Assembly (NCBI GenBank): GCA_027943335.1
Contig: BSBK01000873.1
Span: 248,001-312,000 of the forward strand
From: Chamaecyparis obtusa
Lineage: Eukaryota > Streptophyta > Pinopsida > Cupressales > Cupressaceae
Direction: 5' to 3'
DNA length: 64,000 nt
A program made the translations under genes and the position numbers. Below, piece after piece: positions 25,036 through 39,010 of the stretch (the stretch's first letter is position 1; every line of letters starts with the position of its first letter). The notes beneath the pieces were generated by a model. It was given only the letters and a program-made list of their open reading frames with translations, was not told the origin of the DNA and made no database searches.

Positions 25036-26795
25036 TGGCATATAGACCATGTTAAGGTGTTCTAAGAAGTTATAACCAGGGTGGAATACTTTTTGGAAGA
25101 TTTGACATATTGGAGGTTGTAGGTGCATTGGGAGAAGGGAAGTACACCAAGGTCAACTCTAGAGAAAGGGAAGTACACCAGGGTCATTGTGGATCCTTGG
25201 GTGATGGGAAAATACCATTTGAGGTCATTTGATAATGTATTGGATGATGATTGGTCATTTTATATTGTTTTCATCATGTTTGTAATGATTTTTGGATCGT
25301 TTGATATTATGATCAACAAATATGCTATGTAAGCCATTTAATGGCACGAGGGTTAACTATGTAACCTTAGGATCACTTAATGGATCCAAGGTAAAATGTA
25401 AGGTTCAAGGACCTATAGGGATATCTAAGGTTTTTATATGGCTATTAATGTCATCAAAACATGTAAATGCACTTAAAATTGCAAAAGATGCTAAAAAGAT
25501 TTAAAGTTGCACGTTAATGCAACTATGGCCTATAAGGCTCGTATGGAGGCTAGAGGGTTAGTTTGTATTAATAAGGTTGTTTTAAACCTTTTAAAGGTTA
25601 TAAGAGGGGAATTAGAATCATTTTTTCAAGTTGATGACATTGGTTGTCAACTTGACAACACTATTTAATCATAGTTTGGTTGACAATCAATTTTTAGACA
25701 GTTTTTTGGGTAGTTAGGAATGGTTGCAGTCAGTTCTTGGAGTGTAGGAGTCTATTTCATTGGAGATCCACATGAGTGGAGATGGAATGGTGGATTATGG
25801 CATGAAGAAGAACCAATGTAATTACTCTAAATCAATTAAAACAATCAAGTTCTCTACAATAATGAATTTGTGCGTGGAATAGTCAGTGTAACAGTGCATT
25901 CATATGCTTGGATAGAACATGTTCTTGGTTGGATTATGGTGTAAGAACATTCCCTTGTATTTTGTTTACATGTTTATGAAATACCTTAAGTATTTTTATT
26001 GTTATTAAAGTCAAGGAATTGATTGGTGCCTAACTGTGACTAGGATTTAGAGGGTACAGTTAGCGTTTTGGGTTTGAAGACTTCACATTGAAGTGACTCT
26101 CCCACCCTTGTGTCTACTATGATAATTGGGAAAGGTTTAAATATGTATTTTAATCCTTTTATCATATTGTGTTTATGAATGGATATGGAGATGATGTGTT
26201 TGGAAGCCACAGAGAGGTGGTAGTTTGTTGATTGAAGGGTGTCGATCTTGCACAGTCACTTGGAGAGCGAAGGCCCTTAAGAATAGATACATTTCATGAT
26301 GGATTATTATTGTATAGGATAAAAATGATGTGTTTGAACCATTGGTTTGATCTAGAGATAGTGTTGAAGGTTAGAGCAGTAAATACTATTCCTTGGTTGG
26401 GAGTCAAGGGGATGAGTATCTTTGTGAGTTTCTTTGCAAATGAGGGTGAATTAGGCCTATTTGGTTGGTGCTAGGTTATTTGATCTAACATATGGTTGAA
26501 AGGAGATACCTTGAGACTTGGGGAGGATTTAGAGAACCCAAAATTGTATGTAAATCAGTGATTAGTTTCTAGATTTGTTTGGAAAAAATGGAAGAAAAAG
26601 GCTGATTTGTGATTGGTGAAGGGTACAAGCCTAAAGGGTTGTTGGAATAGATTGGTGGAAGATGAGTTGACCAGACTTGGTGGGTTGGTGAAACATGGTA
26701 TATTGACCATGTTAAGATTTTATATGGTGTTAGAGTCAAGGTGGGAACCCTATTTAATGTTTTGACATAATGGAGGCTCTAGGTGCATTGGGAAG
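24715..26795. repeat. direct repeat pair spaced 1.66 kb
   Basis: About 24715-25135 and 26395-26795 share a run of matching blocks: GAATTAGGCCTA.TTGGT, GAGGATTTAGAGAACCCAAAA-like, GAAAAAGGCTGATTTGTGA, GACCATGTTAAG, then GTAGGTGCATTGGGA. Identity is roughly 70% by eye. The ~1.2 kb between them (25140-26390) resembles, in reverse complement, parts of 29410-30110. They may be LTRs or paired fragments of an old Ty3-like element. No protein motif was seen. Confidence 0.6.
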
Positions 26796-26799
26796 CCTA

Positions 26800-29400
26800 G
26801 ATTGGGGTCCTTGTGTGTGGTGTCAAGATAACTTGGAATAAGAGATCAGAGGAAGTAAACTTGTACAAAATGTATGAGGTGTTGGTTTTCTAAAGTTAGA
26901 GCACTCTATTTGACACAATTTATAGTGCTATATAAATATACATATGATATGCACATGTATTCAAATAGATTTGACATTACAATATTTTGTATTTCCATTT
27001 AGTCCAATGAACCAATTGGATCTTCCCTACCCTTGATTGTCTCAGGTATTTCCTCATGGCACTAGTACATTTGACCTTAATTTTCTACCAAAATTTTTGA
27101 GCATCAAATAAAAAGGTTTTTGTTGGTCGGATTATAGAAGGAAAACTTTCATTTTTTTTTAATCCATGCCCATGTTGGTCAAAATTTTGACCAAAATCAT
27201 GTAGGTTGAAATTTCAATGAACACAAGCATAACTTTAAAAAAAGAGATTTCATTTTTACCCAGCACTGTGAATTAGATCAAGGTTACGGCACACGAAGGA
27301 GGAATAGATCAAGTTATTTAGTGTGTGTGTGAAGGAAGTTATTCAAGATCTAGTTGGTGGGGTGTTTGCAGTACCCAAGTACTTGGGTGATGTTTTTGTT
27401 TTAAATAGTATTATTTGAGGTATTTTTTACTTGTTATCAACAAGTATTTTGAGGTTCTACGGCTATTTTCAGACAATTATTTTTGCTCACAACTAACAGA
27501 CACTAAATTTGCATATGTTGAATGCAAACTAGCATTTATGAATATGACTTCAAACCCTCTTTTCTGGCCATGGCTTGTAAATGGGTGCTTGCATGCATCA
27601 AGAGTGCCACACTACTTTCCTTAGGGCTAAATTCTTTGGCCTTACCACTGTAATGTCCCCTATCAGTATACTTGATATGTGAGGACAAAAACTTTAGTTT
27701 TCTTTACACTTGTGCTATCTTATCTTTAAAATTGGTCTAGATGTAGCGAAAATTACTTTAATGCCCCCTGTTGAGGAAATGAGGTATAACTAATGATTTG
27801 CAAGGCTATGATGCTGTTGTAATATCGCTTTGTGAAATTTATTTTAAATTATGGGACTGTTTACTTAGATTGTCCATAATTATATTTTTAATATCACTTA
27901 TATTATAATCTGGATCAATTTGTGATACACAAGTATACGTTGATGTAATGGATTCTTTTGTACACATGATCTACTCTGCATAAACTTTATCTTTTAATGC
28001 TAAGGTGTTATCTTATTGTTCCTAATATAGCTTGATGATTCATCATGTGAATGATCTCCTTATCATGATCACTTGTCTGATCTTCTTGTGAGAAGGTAAT
28101 ATACTCTAAGTAGGCTAAACTCCTATTCATGTTATGTCTAATTTATTTTATGCAAGGATATTTGTATCAAACCTATAACACTTTCAACTATAAAAATGTT
28201 TGATTACATAGACTTCTCCTTTGAATCACATTGGTGTGTACATTATTATCCTTATGTTAATTGTACATTACTCATATAGAGTCAATGTCAAGTCTTTTCA
28301 GAATTACCATATGGTAATATATATGTATCCTTCCCCACTTATTGATTTAATTAATATCATGTTTAGAGGATGGATATTATGATTAGAAATTAACACCAAC
28401 AATCCCCTAGTCACTTGTAGTGATCCAGATTTAATGTTTTTCTTATGTAGATGTTCTATACTCCAAGAAGATGCTTGTATCTACACTCCTTATGATCATC
28501 TGTAGATGCTTAGTCCTTCAAAGAATATCTATCTCTAACTTTGATTTAAGAGATTTGTTGTTTATGTTTCATCTGTTGCTCACTGGTCTGAATAGATCTT
28601 GATATATTATCTAATTGTTTATAAGATTAATATATTGTGAATTTTCAATGTGATTGACGTTAGTTTTCTTTAATAGAACTACATTAATACATTGCTCTTA
28701 TGGTCTGTTTCTACTTTAACTATCTCTGAAAATCATGCATCGTTGACTTCTAAGTCTTTGTCTCAACTAAGCATCATAACTTGGTCTGAGTATTTTTTTC
28801 TGAATCCTCTCCTCCTTTCCTTCAAAGATAAATCTCACATGCAAGACTTTTATTATGTTCATCTACTTTTACTATATCTTAGGGTATGTTGCATAATTTA
28901 TGTGCACTATGTCCAAGGATCACACATTCAATATGAATGTCTACAATTGATTTGTAGTATTAATACTAATGTTGTTGGCTATAATTGAGTTATAGTACAA
29001 ATTACAATAAAATATTGAATACTTCATATATATTTACTATAAATATTTGAAATCTATTGACTATTATCATGTATTTCCTACTAAGATTAGCCATCAAAGT
29101 TTCTCAATAAATACTCACAATTTGGATAATATCTAGTCTAATGCAAAATAGTGTATACAAGGTATCCGAGTGTAGTAGCATGAGGTACATGAGTTATTTC
29201 CATCTCACTAGATATAGATGGGCATTATTCAATTGAATGATGCATTCCCATAAAAATGTGAACTCCTATTAATCTACAAACTCTCATGTTAAACAACTAC
29301 AAAATAAAGTCAACATAGTTCCTTTAACACACCCAAAGTTAAAATTAAATTATCTCTATCCCTAAGATAAACTAAGTAGCCTTCATATATTTTATGTCAA
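26800..29400. other. no gene seen; old repeat-derived DNA
   Basis: AT-rich sequence with only short motif-free ORFs. A possible LTR starts at 27649 with TGTAATGTCCCC and could end near 28401 (...CACCAACA), but no 5-bp target duplication flanks that interval, so the call is weak. Nothing else is supportable here. Confidence 0.35.
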
Positions 29401-29409
29401 ACTACTATT

Positions 29410-31140
29410 AAATTGACTGTACCTTGCCAGTTACTGTCTCCAGAATATCAACCAAGGCACTAGACTTAAATACAATAAAAATAGTGAAGTGAAAGAGTGG
29501 AAAGATAAATGGAATTCAAATAAGTGTTCCTACATCCAAAAAATCCAAAAATCATGTATCAAATAGTCATTTGGATCCAGTTTCCTGACTGTACCCATGG
29601 AATTAGTGAAGTTAATTATAGAGAATACTTTGTTTGATTTGAATGAAACTTTGTAAAATTACATGGTCCACTCACCACCAACTCTACATGCCCTTGAAAC
29701 ATGCCTACTTCCCACCAAATAGTCTTCCAAAGCCAGTTACCCTCCTGCATAGCTGTAACAATCAGTTATATGACTGTTACTGGTTAGTTACAATTGAGAT
29801 TTGTTGTCTAGTTGACACTAAAGTGTCAACTTTGACAACTTATAACCACTAAGGTGTTCATATCATTGAATTAGCCTTCTTAAAGGTATAGAACCTTATC
29901 AGACTCCTTATAACTTCCTAAATCTCCCTACAAGCCTTACTAGCCTAGTTTTGCTAATATGGGCAAATCACATACTTTGGCACTTTTAGTGCTTTTACAA
30001 CCTTTTATTCTCTTTAGAGACCATATTAAATTTTTCATAGGCCTTATAGGTCTTTAGATCCCCTCACTAGACTAAGATCAACAAGATTACCCTTAATGAC
30101 CCCCCTAGGTGCATTCTTGAACTTATAATTCCATTCACCTATATTACATTCACCATCCTATCTTTCCTCTTCATGCCCGTGTTCTAGGCACTCTCTCATC
30201 ACTCCACCCTTCTCTTTCCCTTCTTCAACTATGACATCTAATTCATACCACAAATTTGTCTTGTCTTCAAGACTTGGACTAGTTTTCTCTTTTCCCATTT
30301 CAGTAGTTTGTGTTAGTTTCCCATAACCAACTCCATGAAATCTCTTGGTGAGTTCTCTCTATAGTAGATGCCTCTCAGAAATAAGCCTTTTGATAGGCCA
30401 CACAACCCTTTTCTACATCCTCTTATGCCAACTTGTGCCATCTTTCCTCAACTATGTCTTCAAGATCTTGAACTCTTCAATCTCCAAGGTCCCTATCATC
30501 CTTGAGACCTCTTGCAACTTATCTCCACAATGCCATCCTTCTTGGAATTCAAACATGTCATCTATGGCTTGTTTCATAGACCTATCTTCTTTTTTTTCAA
30601 TAGAAACTTGAAGTGGACACTTGAATTCCTCCACTTGGATGCCTTCATCCATGTATTCACCCATTGCCTTAGCAACCTTTGAGATCTTCTCCTCTATCTC
30701 TATCATCATAAATCCTTGTGTCCTTTCTCCTCTAGGCACACACATCTATATTTCATCACTGTCCTACCATGTAAGGTCTTCTATGGACCATCTGTTGTAG
30801 AATCAACTTTTTAACCATCTCAAGTGAAACAAAATTGAAAATTGAACCACTAGAAATGACCATTTTACAAACCTTACCCATGCATTTGCATTGTGTTCTG
30901 AATTGTGAGTATCCATGAGTCTCTCTTCTCTCCAAATCTGCATTCATGATGGCTTGAGCTTCTTCTACCCTTCAATCTGACTTCCTCTACAAACTAAGAT
31001 CCATCCAACTTTGAATCACCACCTTGTAATGCTCTTAAAGGATGATTAAAATTTAAGGTTCAACAAGGGATTCTAAGCCTTCAAAAGCTTAGATTGTATC
31101 CTCCTCTTCTTCCCAAAAGAATCTTTCAGCTCTGATACCA
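29410..31140 (-). mobile_element. gutted Ty3-like remnant
   Basis: On the minus strand a primer site (GGTGGTATCAGAGC, reverse complement of about 31127-31140) is followed within ~180 bp by a protease fragment at 30947-30756. That fragment reads QFRTQCKCMGKVCKMVISSG and FNFVSLEMVKKL, similar to the Ty3 protease at 16716-17120 but with D-S-G changed to S-S-G. A charged stretch (30745-30452) follows, and no reverse transcriptase or integrase. 29410-30110 may be its 3' LTR. Gag and most of pol have been deleted, so it could only have moved with help. Confidence 0.6.
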
Positions 31141-31499
31141 CCTAAATAAAACTTCTACACTATCATATTAGATGCAAAACTTCTACACTGTCATGTAAAC
31201 CAACCAATAAGTAAACAGATCATGAAGAATATATGGTGAAAATTTTGCAAAATCTATTATGTTTTCTATTTTTTTGAAATTTGGTCAACGATGCATTTTC
31301 TATTTAAGAGTCCCTAAGTGATTTGAATATTTCGTGGTCTAGTGAGCATGATTTGTGTGTGTATTTGTAAATCTTGTATAATCTTGTAATATTTTATTAT
31401 TTCTGATTATATACAAGATACTACTAATGCTTGTATATTTACATTTTGTATATTTATAGCCTGAATAATTTCTTGTGAAGAAAGTTCACACTTGGCAAT

Positions 31500-34287
31500 A
31501 TGAAACCAGAACAAAATAATGAGACAACTGCTAGATTGTGGTCTCAGTTCCAAAGAAATGTTGATAAATGTAATTGTCCTTGAAAAAAGTGTAAGGGCTT
31601 AAAGAATCAAAGAATTCTAATCATAATAGCCCGGAGTCGTTATAGGCAACATGGTCACATTGAAGGGGGGCACAATTTTCATCAGATTTTCATCGATTGG
31701 TGAATGTGGATTTCCAACTGGAGGAACATGGAGGTGTGAATATCCAATTCAAGGATAATGCTCCCATGGAAAAATATGATCCTATGGCAGAGAACACAAC
31801 TGAAGATGATGGTATTGGCGTAGCTGATAATGTGCCAAAGGACATGATTGAAGAAGATGGTATTGGCGTAGCTGATCAAGATGATCATGATTATGGTACT
31901 AGCACATCTGATAATGATGATGAAGATGGTCTTGATATACCTATACTTGAGAAGGCATATGAGCCCCTATACCAAGGCTCCCAAACAACTCTTCTCTCTT
32001 CTATAGTGTTGTTGGTGAACTTGAAGGTTATGAATGGTTTATCCAATGTAGCAATGCCACGTATGCTAAGGAATTCCATTTTTGTCATCTTCAATGTTAG
32101 CATACTATTACTATTCATTATATTAACAATTCATATTTTTTTTTTGAGGTTGATAGGTGAGTTTTTTTTACCACCATCAAACATTCTACCTTGTTCGTAC
32201 CAAGAATTATCTACCATTATGAAAAAAATTGGAATGAAGTATCACACAATACATGCATGTCTCAATGATCATATTCTATATCTTAAAAAATATAACTTTG
32301 CAATAGAATGCCCTGATTATCATATTAGTAGATATTAGTCAGATCAAATTACAAAAAAGATACCTCACAAGGTTTTTCGGTAGATTCCCATTATTCCACG
32401 TCTTCAATGATTATTCAAGTGCACTGGCTTGGCACAATTTATGGATTACCATGCACGCAATAGAAGTCAAGATGACATTATGGGAATTCCTACAGATGGC
32501 TCTTCATTTAAAGACATAGAAATAACATGGCCACACTTTAAAGAAGAACCTCATAATCTTAAGCTTTCATTGACAGCGAATGGTGTCAATCCATTTGGAG
32601 ATATGAGATCTGTTTACTTAGTATGGCATGTTTTTTTATTAACAATAACATTCCTCCTTGGATGTCCATAAAAAGGTAGCACATAATGTTGTCAATGATT
32701 GTACCAGGTATTTTTTCATTTAATAGTTATTTAAATTAATTTATAAACACAACATTAAGATGGTCATAATAATTATGCAATGTTTTTGTTCATTCAACTA
32801 GGTAAGTACCAAGTTAAAGATACAAACATGTATATTGAGCTCCTTATTGATGAGTTGTTAAAGTTATGGAATGGGTCACTATGTATGACATCTCTAGACC
32901 AATAGGACAACGAAAATTTCAATTCCATGCAATGCTTGTATGGACAATACATGATGCCCCTAGGCTAACTCATTTTTGTGGTATGTTATATATTATTAAG
33001 GTTGTGTATTTTTGGTATGTTATAGTGCTTACACATTATTTATGGATATTTAAGTTGCACATGATAATTGTACATGATCCAATTGTACGATATATTTTAG
33101 GGCTTTAGACAAAGGGTAAATTCACATGTCCAGTTTGTGGTCCGAAGATGAAAGCTCGTTATTCAACAAGTTTAGGAAAGAAGGTGTTTGATGAGTTTAG
33201 ACACTTTCTCCACAATAATCATAAGTATCTAATTATCAAAAAACATCTTTTTAATGAGAAATAAGAGACAACATCAAGGCCATGAAGAATGACACCTCGT
33301 CTATGGAAGTTGGAATATAATAGACTAAATCACTGAGGTAATGTCATTCCATCTGATGATTTTTGTTTTAAATTTATATTTTGATACTGTCTTTTTTTAC
33401 TAATGATGTAATTGATTCTCGTGAAGGTTGTCAAGACATCAATGACCAACTTCCTAGGGGAATAAAAAGTTATCCTAGTAAATTTAGTAGGTTGTCATAC
33501 TACAAGGATATCTCAATCATGCATTTGTTTGATGCTATGCATATTGGAAAGAATGTAACAGAGACACTATGGAAAATATTGGATGGAAGGCATGACAAAG
33601 AAAAAATTGCCAAATTTTGTAATGAATGAATCCAATCATGCACTAAAATTTTTTATTGAATCAAATAGCGATGGAGACCGCATAAATATGAGTGCCATTC
33701 CTTGGTTATTAACTGAGAAGAAAAGTGATGCATTAAAAGAAGTCATAAAAAAAAAAATTCCAATAGGATTTGCTACAAATATAAGCAGTATTGTATCAAA
33801 GAAAGGTAATTTTGGGCCAGGGTTGAAAATACATGATTGGCATACCTTCGTCAAGGTAAGTCACGTTCTCTATTTACACTATATTTGTGAAATTGTATGT
33901 ACTTTTTATTGTATTATTTTACAATATATTGAAAAGATCATTTTTTAACTATTGTAGTACATCCTACCTCTATCCCTCCCACACCAATTTGACAACAATG
34001 TTAAACAAGTTATATACTATCTTAGAGAATACATGAGGTTAGAAGTGTTATTTCTTATACTTGTACAAATATTATATTTATGAATTGCTTCACTTTTTAT
34101 GTAATTTATTGTATATTTTTTTCTAAAATCTTGTTTATATGTTCTTGTGAGTTGAATCTCTTTTAGGTGGTTATCATTTAAATAAATTGACAAAAAAGAT
34201 ATTAAATATTGGAAGAGAAAAATTCCCCAGTGTATGTGTAAAATGCAAAAGTGTCTACCTCCAACTTTTTTTAATGCTCAAGAACAA
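31500..34287 (+). pseudogene. CACTA (En/Spm) TNP2-type transposase, N-terminal and central part
   Basis: Transposase of a CACTA DNA transposon, in decayed exons. The start at ATG 31500 leads to a transposase-associated zinc segment CNCP(stop)KKCKG. Next come acidic repeats and the TNP2 entry block PLYQGSQTTLLSSIVLLVNLK (~31965-32030). Then EFFLPPSNILPCSYQELSTI, IHACLNDHILYLKKY, IPIIPRLQ (32385) and LTANGVNPFGDMRSVYLVW (32570). A segment near 33115 reads KGKFTCPVCGPKMKARYSTS. DAMHIGKNVTETLWKILDG (33530) precedes the C-terminal DUF4218-like region, which begins FFNAQE and is cut at 34287 by the retrotransposon A2. It resumes at 46275. Several stops and shifts make it inactive. Confidence 0.88.
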
Positions 34288-35120
34288 TGTTGGCAAGTTG
34301 ACTATACTGGAGTATATCAATTAATATAGTGTTGTCATTATGGAAACAAAGTCATATAGTGTTTTGGAGTCAACACACTTGATGAGTAGATCAGAAATTG
34401 GCTAAGTGTTGAAGATTGGACAATGTACAGAGTACCTGAAGATCAAAGCATTAGCGCACGTGCATATGATAGAATTATGGTGTGTGCCCTAGAAGTTAAG
34501 ATGGTAAGATTATATTCATGCTAAGTCTAAGAGCACATGATTAGAAGATTCAGTATGAGGAAGATACAAAGAGTTCAAGTTGCACAGACAGTGAATGCCA
34601 GAGAAGAGAAGAGCAAGCAACCGGCTGTTGGTATTTTGGTTTGTGGTCATATTATTATGATGTAAAGGCTATGCGCCTATTGTAATTAGGTTTCTGACAT
34701 ATAATTATGTTTGTTTGTAAACATGCTTGAGCCCATTCAATTGGAAGCATTGTATGTAATTGGTTAAAGGGCCGACCTAGTTATTTGTTTTGTATGTGCA
34801 TATAAATATGAGATGTGCCCATTGTAATTAGTATGGAAGTTGATATAGAATTAAGATAAGAAGAGAAAAAGTGTGCTAAGAATTTATAAGATGTATTAAA
34901 GATTTGCAAGAGGTCAAAGATCAGTGCATCAAAGGAACTAATCAGACAAGTAGTGTCACAGTGTGAGTTCATCCAACAGATATAGTGTGTATCTGAGATC
35001 AAAAGGTTGTAGCCTTCATCACTTGAGAAGTGAGCTCTAGGAAAATGTATCCACACCCCTAACAAGGTTATTGTAAAAGACACCTAACAGGGTTTGACCC
35101 TTGACCAGGTCACTGTACAA
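34288..35120 (+). repeat. A2 5' LTR, left part
   Basis: Aligns with 45166-45995 of the 3' LTR up to CACTGTACAAAAT, then stops. A TATAAATA box is at 34801-34808. The rest of this LTR resumes at 39011. About 100 bp of LTR sequence present in the 3' LTR are missing at the junction. Confidence 0.85.
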
Positions 35121-35139
35121 AATTGTGGAAAGTGTGAAT

Positions 35140-37080
35140 GTCAAAATTGATGAGTATGTAGAAAGAAATGAAGTTGACAAAAAAAGAGAACCATAAGATT
35201 ATAGATCTTTTGTGTACATTGAAGAAGTAGAAGAGGCAAGTAACAGATTTTCACTTGATGCCAAGTATCGGGTAAGCAATGCCAAGCAATAGGAAGATGC
35301 TGCTGGGCATCAGGAAAATAGTACTGAAAGAGAACAAGAACATGTCAAGTGACAAGACAATGCTATCGAGTATCAGGAAGAGGTTATCGAGAATTCAAAA
35401 GCTAAATTTGACAATCTTCTTGGGGAACTTGATGAAATAGAGGAGAGAAGAGCTGAACCTATTTTTGAAAAATATGTAAGAAGACATCACAAGCCTAAAC
35501 AGATAATTGGAGACAAACATACTGGAATTCAGACTAGAAGTAAGACAAAGGATCCAACATGTTTACTGTGTGAATTCCAACCTAAGTCAACTAGAGAGGC
35601 ATTAGAAAATGAAGACCGGATACAAGCAATGAATGAAGAGATTGACCAAATTGAGAAGAATGATACTTGGACTCTGGTGCCGAGACCTGAAAATAAAAAT
35701 GTTATAGGAACAAAGTGGGTGTTCTAAAATAAGTTGAATGAAAAAGATGAAATAACTAGGAAGAAAGCTAGGCTAGTATGCAAAGGCTACGTACAAGAAG
35801 AAGGAATAGATTATGGGGAGACATTTTCCCTTGTAGCTATATTGGAAGGAGTAAGAACTCTTCTTGCATATGCTGCTTATAAAGATTTCAAGGTATATCA
35901 AATGGATGTCAATTCTGTATTTTTAAATGGTATACTAGAAGAAGAAGTTTACATAGAACAGCCAAAAGGTTTTATTGATCCAAATAGAAGACACATGGTA
36001 TGCAAACTGAACAAAGCACTATATGGATTAAAACAAGCTCCCAGAGCATGGTATGAGAGGTTGCATAACTACTTCATATAGATTGTATTTTCAAGAACAA
36101 ATGATACAAGCAATCTGTACATGAAAGATGAAGAAGGTAAAGGTATCCTGTTGGCAAAATTTTTTGTGGATGACATTATTTTTGGTGGACAAGATGCTTT
36201 GTGTAAAAGATTTTCAAATGAAATGCAAACTAAATTTGAAATGAGCATGTTTGGTGAGATTAAATTCTTTTTTGGTTTACAAGTATATCAGATGAAGAAA
36301 GGAATCTTCATTACACAGTCTAAGTATGTTAATGAAATACTGAAAACTTTTGGGATGGAAGATGCTAGACCAGTGAGTACTCCTATGGTTACTGGACAAA
36401 AGTTATCTAAGAATGATGATGTTGCAGAAGTGAACCAGACTTTGTACAGATCCATCATTGGAAAATTGTAGTATGTTGTACATAGTAGACCGGCTATTTC
36501 ACTAGTTGTTGGGATTGTGGAAAGATTCTCTACCAATCCTAAGGAAACACACATGATGGCTGTGAAAAGAATTATGAGATACTTGAAAGGAACTGCTGAC
36601 TATGGGCTATATTACAAAAATGATGACAAATTTGAACTAAGAGTATATACAGATGCTGATTGGGTAGGAAATGTAGATGAAAGAAAGAGTACTAGTGGTA
36701 GAGATTTCTTTCTTGGACATAGATTAGTCTTCTGGAGGAGCAAGAAACAAAATTGCATTTCCCAATCTACTACTGAAGCCGAGTATGTTGTTGTTGTAGT
36801 AAACTATTCAAATTTGGTATGGATAAAAAAATTGTTGGTAGGCATGAAAGAAGAAATCACTAAACCTATTGTTATTTTCTGTGACAACACAAGTGCTATC
36901 AACATTTCTAAAAATCCAGTGATGCATACTAAGACCAAGAACATATCAATCAAGTATCACTACTTGAGAGAATTGGTACAAGATAAAGAAGTCTGAATAG
37001 AATATGTGAATACAAAAGAACAATTAGCAGACATATTCACTAAAGCTTTACCCAAAGAAGCTCATGAGTATTTGTGAAGT
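35140..37080 (+). pseudogene. copia reverse transcriptase and RNase H
   Basis: All in one frame with in-frame stops. The linker ends RRHHKPKQIIGDKHTGIQTRS. The RVT_2 reverse transcriptase starts around 35600 and has NVIGTKWVF, KKARLVCKGYVQEEGIDYGE, VYQMDVNSVFLNGILEEEVY, LNKALYGLKQAPRAWY, and the catalytic segment FVDDIIFGG (usual YVDD, here F). RNase H (36520-37075) has MRYLKGTADYGLYY, YTDADWVGNVDERKSTSG, QSTTEAEYVVVV and EQLADIFTKALPKEA, the typical copia C-terminus. Stops fall at 35725, about 36079, 36469, 36994 and 37074, so it is dead. The order RT then RNase H at the 3' end fits copia. Confidence 0.93.
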
Positions 37081-37603
37081 CAATTAGGGGTCCTTCCCCT
37101 AACTGAGGCTGCCTAGTTAAGCTAGGAGCACTACATCAAATATGCTACAACAGAATATTTGACAGATTGATGCAGAAGATTGTCACACTTTAGGACTAGC
37201 CTAGAGTTGTGAAGAATAGAAAAGACAAGGAATCAGTCATAAGCAAGATGACAGAGGGAGAAACACTTAGCTGCATAGATAATATCTACATTTGATGGAT
37301 GTATGCTTTTAGTTGCTGCTTTGGCATTTTTTTCAAAGAGGGAGATGATCTGAGATGATACAATAACACATGACACTGAAAAAGTAAGGGGGATGATGAA
37401 CTGAGATGAAGGATTAGGATTGAGGGAGATCTGGATATTTCTGATGATCACAAAAGTGAGGCTTATAGATTCTGAATAAGAATGAAGCTAAGGATATTAC
37501 AATTTTTTTTCTAATGAACAGATAAGTTTTTGGATTGGTTGGTAATCCATGTGTTATTCAGGTGATATCATATGGTGTTTCCATTAATGCCAAAGAGGGA
37601 GAT

Positions 37604-39010
37604 TGTTTGAAACTACAATTGAAACAATTGTTGTATTGTCATTGATGTCAAACCTTAACTGGTAAGACTATTGCTACTTAGGAAAGTACTATATTTATTG
37701 TATTGTTGTGAAGAAGGGGTAGAAAGGATGGTAACAATAGCACCTAGGGAAAGGTTGAGTTATCTTGATACTACAAAGTGTACTTGAATATGTTGTACAA
37801 TGATGAGATAATGTATTGTTTATCTTAGTAAGATTGAAGACTAAACTAGTAGGCTTGACCAAGCAAAATGGAGAAATCATGTTTAAGCCGAGGAAACATT
37901 TTTTAGTTATGACTGAGCTTTCTACATGAAGATTGAGTAGTTGATTACAGTATTGACCGAGCATCAACATTTTTATATTTGAAGAGAATTTAGATTTGGA
38001 GCCGACATTGTTGAATTCTTGGATTATGTAAAATGTGTTGACTTTATTTATTGATTGTTTGAAATAATTTAATACACTAAAAAATATTTTATTGTAAATC
38101 TTTAAAGAGATTTGAGATGTTTCTAGAAAAGGAGTCAAAGAACATAAAGCGGGTAGATTCAATGAATCTAACCTAACCCTAAGATCTACGAAGGAGATTG
38201 AGCGAAAAAAGATGAGTTAACCTAATTGAGGAAGTATTAAGGGAACCTAAGCATTAGGTATGCGTATGCATGGGTGAAAAGAAGATGTTGGAAGATCAGT
38301 AGATTTTATTGATTGTATATGTAGAAAAGACTGAAGGAGAAGTGTGGTGATTGCTTGAAGAAAAGTTCTAAGTAGATCAGAGATGGAGATGGCAAAGTTT
38401 CAAAGTCAATAAACTAGCATTTGTGTATGGAATTGGATCTAATATTTGCAAAGTGAGTTGTATGTTTTTCAGATCAATACTACTGCTACTTTCTAACCAT
38501 TGTAATACTCAAAATCCTTTTAACAGAGGTTGACCTAATAGTCATATGTTTAAATCCTTTGAACAAGGTTGCATTCTAATGGAATGTATGTAAGTCCTTT
38601 AACAAGGCTCACTTTCAACAGGATGATTTAAATCCTTTAACCGAGTCACACCTGATAGTGTGTATTGTAACCTTTGACTAGGTTGGCTTTTAACTGAGCT
38701 CACTTTAGAAGAGTTGAAATAATAGTAGCATGTTACAAAGTGGATTTTCCCATATTGGGTTTCCACTATAAATCTTAGTGTCAATGCTTGTGTGAATGTT
38801 TTGGTTTGAACATTTTTGTGTTTTACAAGTTAAATACAGCTAGGTAGTGGACTGCAATGTTATATGTTTCTATTATTGATTTAGTGACGATCGAGTTGGT
38901 TTTGGTTATTAGATTTGATTTAAAGAAAAGTTTTTGAAGTTGTTTTATACATCAGGACCTGAGAACAATTGATTCACCCCCCTTCTCTATTGTTCTAAAT
39001 CATATTAACA
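37604..39010 (+). repeat. copia 3' LTR (1407 bp)
   Basis: Starts TGTTTGAAAC right after the purine tract and ends TCATATTAACA. Near its end it has TGATTCACCCCCCTTCTC, the same pyrimidine-rich end motif as family A and the 62.9-kb LTR. The adjoining base 39011 resumes the A2 LTR (GTCAATTCCCAC). Confidence 0.85.

Larger units (their letters stand above)
35121..39010 (+). mobile_element. 5'-truncated copia element nested in the A2 LTR
   Basis: A plus-strand copia element that keeps only the second half of pol (35140-37080), a polypurine tract (CAAAGAGGGAGAT, 37591-37603) and its 3' LTR (37604-39010). Its 5' LTR, gag, protease and integrase are gone. The break also removed ~100 bp of the host LTR, so this is more likely insertion followed by deletion than a direct partial insertion. 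Confidence 0.85.

Noticed and set aside
27649..28401. Solo LTR starting TGTAATGTCCCC
   Set aside because: The start looks right but no matching 5-bp duplication flanks a TG...CA interval; kept only as a weak remark.
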